Source: Thermoplasmata archaeon
GTDB taxonomy: Archaea; Thermoplasmatota; Thermoplasmata; Thermoplasmatales; GCA-001856825
NCBI GenBank assembly: GCA_021792355.1
Contig: JAJYUV010000064.1
Span: 1 to 5,702 of the forward strand
DNA: 5,702 nt
Direction: 5' to 3'
A model generated the notes under the pieces. The model did not search any database. It was not told the origin of the DNA and saw nothing but the letters and a program-made list of their open reading frames with translations. A program made the position numbers and the translations under genes. This document shows positions 5,130 to 5,702 of the stretch, in pieces (position 1 is the stretch's first letter; each line of letters starts with the position of its first letter).

Positions 5130-5363
5130 ATGGAAGACAGAAAAGTAAGATTGAGGATCTATGGAATGACCTGCGATGACTGTGTGGCAACGGTCTCCAG
5201 GGGGCTGAGAAACCAGGATGGTGTCATTGACGTGAAGGTGTCCCTGAAGGAGGGGATCGCAGAGGTCGCTGTTGATTCCGCGAAGGTGAAACCCGAGGCT
5301 CTCCTGAAGAATGGAGTGTTCACAAAGCCTTCTCATTACAGGGCAACGCTCGTAGACCACTGA
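5130..5363 (+). CDS. Free-standing HMA-domain mercury-binding protein (NmerA/MerP-like)
   Basis: This 77-residue heavy-metal-associated domain carries the motif GMTCDDC, with the metal ligands at Cys15 and Cys18. The rest follows the ferredoxin-like HMA fold: a helix after the motif, then GVIDVKVSLKEGIAEVAV and a final helix and strand. The end HYRATLVDH closely resembles the end of the N-terminal domain of bacterial MerA ('GYKATLAD'), which makes it look like a MerA N-terminal domain encoded as a separate gene. It has no signal peptide, so it should act in the cytoplasm, unlike periplasmic Gram-negative MerP. It would capture Hg(II) and pass it to the MerA active site. The gene ends 14 bases before merA and is clearly in its operon. 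A copper chaperone role is possible, but the neighbour argues for mercury. Confidence 0.88.
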   Translation: MEDRKVRLRIYGMTCDDCVATVSRGLRNQDGVIDVKVSLKEGIAEVAVDSAKVKPEALLKNGVFTKPSHYRATLVDH

Positions 5364-5377
5364 AGCGGCGAGTCACC

Positions 5378-5702
5378 ATGGGAGAGGAAATCAAGCAATT
5401 CGATCTGATAATACTGGGAAAGGGCGCTGCAGCATTCTCGGCCGCAATCAAGGCATCAGAACTGAGCAACGGGGAGATGTCCATTGCGATGGTTGGCACC
5501 GGACCTCTGGGTGGTACATGCGTGAACGTTGGCTGTGTGCCGTCAAAGTACCTGCTGGAATCGTCTCATGCTGTATTCAGACCGGAACATCCAACCATGC
5601 CGGGGATCTATGAGACCAGGGTAAGCCACGACTTCGGGGAGGTTATGAAAGGCCTCAGATCATACGTCTCGCACGCGAGGGAAGTAAAATATTCACAGGT
5701 GA
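5378..5702 (+). CDS. merA: Mercuric reductase MerA, N-terminal part, cut by the right window edge
   Basis: The first 108 residues of a flavoprotein disulfide reductase are present. An N-terminal strand and dinucleotide-binding turn (FDLIILGKGAAAFSAAIKA, residues 8-26) should bind FAD. The redox-active pair is Cys48/Cys53 in GGTCVNVGCVPSK. That wording is typical of MerA; dihydrolipoamide dehydrogenases usually read CLNxGCIP. MerA reduces Hg(II) to volatile Hg(0) with NADPH in the cytoplasm. The ATG at 5378 lies 14 bases after the HMA gene stop, with only a weak GGCGAG-like site before it. The protein starts directly with the reductase domain, so it has no fused N-terminal HMA domain; the preceding gene supplies one. 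The C-terminal Cys pair that would confirm MerA lies beyond the window. Glutathione-reductase-like or other pyridine nucleotide-disulfide enzymes remain the alternative. Confidence 0.87.
   Translation, partial: MGEEIKQFDLIILGKGAAAFSAAIKASELSNGEMSIAMVGTGPLGGTCVNVGCVPSKYLLESSHAVFRPEHPTMPGIYETRVSHDFGEVMKGLRSYVSHAREVKYSQV

Noticed and set aside
5103..5360. 85-codon minus-strand open frame opposite the HMA gene
   Set aside because: The plus frame has GMTCxxC and a full HMA pattern; the minus frame reads through its promoter and has no family resemblance.
1..5702. CRISPR array, tRNA or rRNA genes
   Set aside because: I saw no regularly spaced long repeats and no tRNA cloverleaf or rRNA core sequences on either strand.

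Overview
The window looks archaeal and most likely comes from a member of the Thermoplasmatales (Ferroplasma/Cuniculiplasma-like, from acidic, metal-rich settings). Several genes start at or within a few bases of the transcript start predicted from a TATA-like box about 26-29 bases upstream. Others have strong GGAGGT-type ribosome binding sites. Arg and Ile codons AGA/AGG/ATA are common, and the gene families fit this group. The lineage call is an inference, because no rRNA or marker gene is present.

Left third (1-1660), a mobile-element scar. An IS4-superfamily (IS1634-like) DDE transposase enters from the left edge and ends at 864. It is followed by two 5'-truncated relics in head-to-head orientation: the C-terminal half of a VapC/PIN-domain toxin gene (minus strand, 891-1151) and the C-terminal third of an IS256/Mutator-family transposase (plus strand, 1154-1567). 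Their missing 5' ends meet at about 1150-1175, so both genes were cut at the same junction.

Middle (1661-3500), a two-gene ABC export operon. An ABC-2/NosY-type membrane protein is followed after 2 bases by its ATPase, and the operon closes with a hairpin plus T6 tract. The substrate cannot be read from the sequence. The next 300 or so bases hold no convincing gene, only terminator-like elements.

Right part (3818-5702), two regulator/effector modules with a metal or thiol theme. The first is a divergent pair: a 67-residue Cys/His-rich protein with a coiled-coil tail (minus) and a PadR-family repressor (plus). The 66 bases between them hold a palindromic TATA box and a perfect 8-base inverted repeat that runs from the TATA edge to the PadR start codon, a strong candidate autoregulatory operator. 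The second is a divergent HxlR-family regulator (minus) facing a probable mercury-detoxification operon (plus). That operon holds a small cytoplasmic HMA domain with GMTCxxC, resembling the N-terminal domain of bacterial MerA, then merA itself with the CVNVGCVPSK redox motif. merA runs off the right edge. The arrangement suggests Hg(II) is taken up by the free HMA protein, passed to MerA for reduction to Hg(0), and possibly sensed by the Cys-containing HxlR protein. The regulatory link is inferred from position only.
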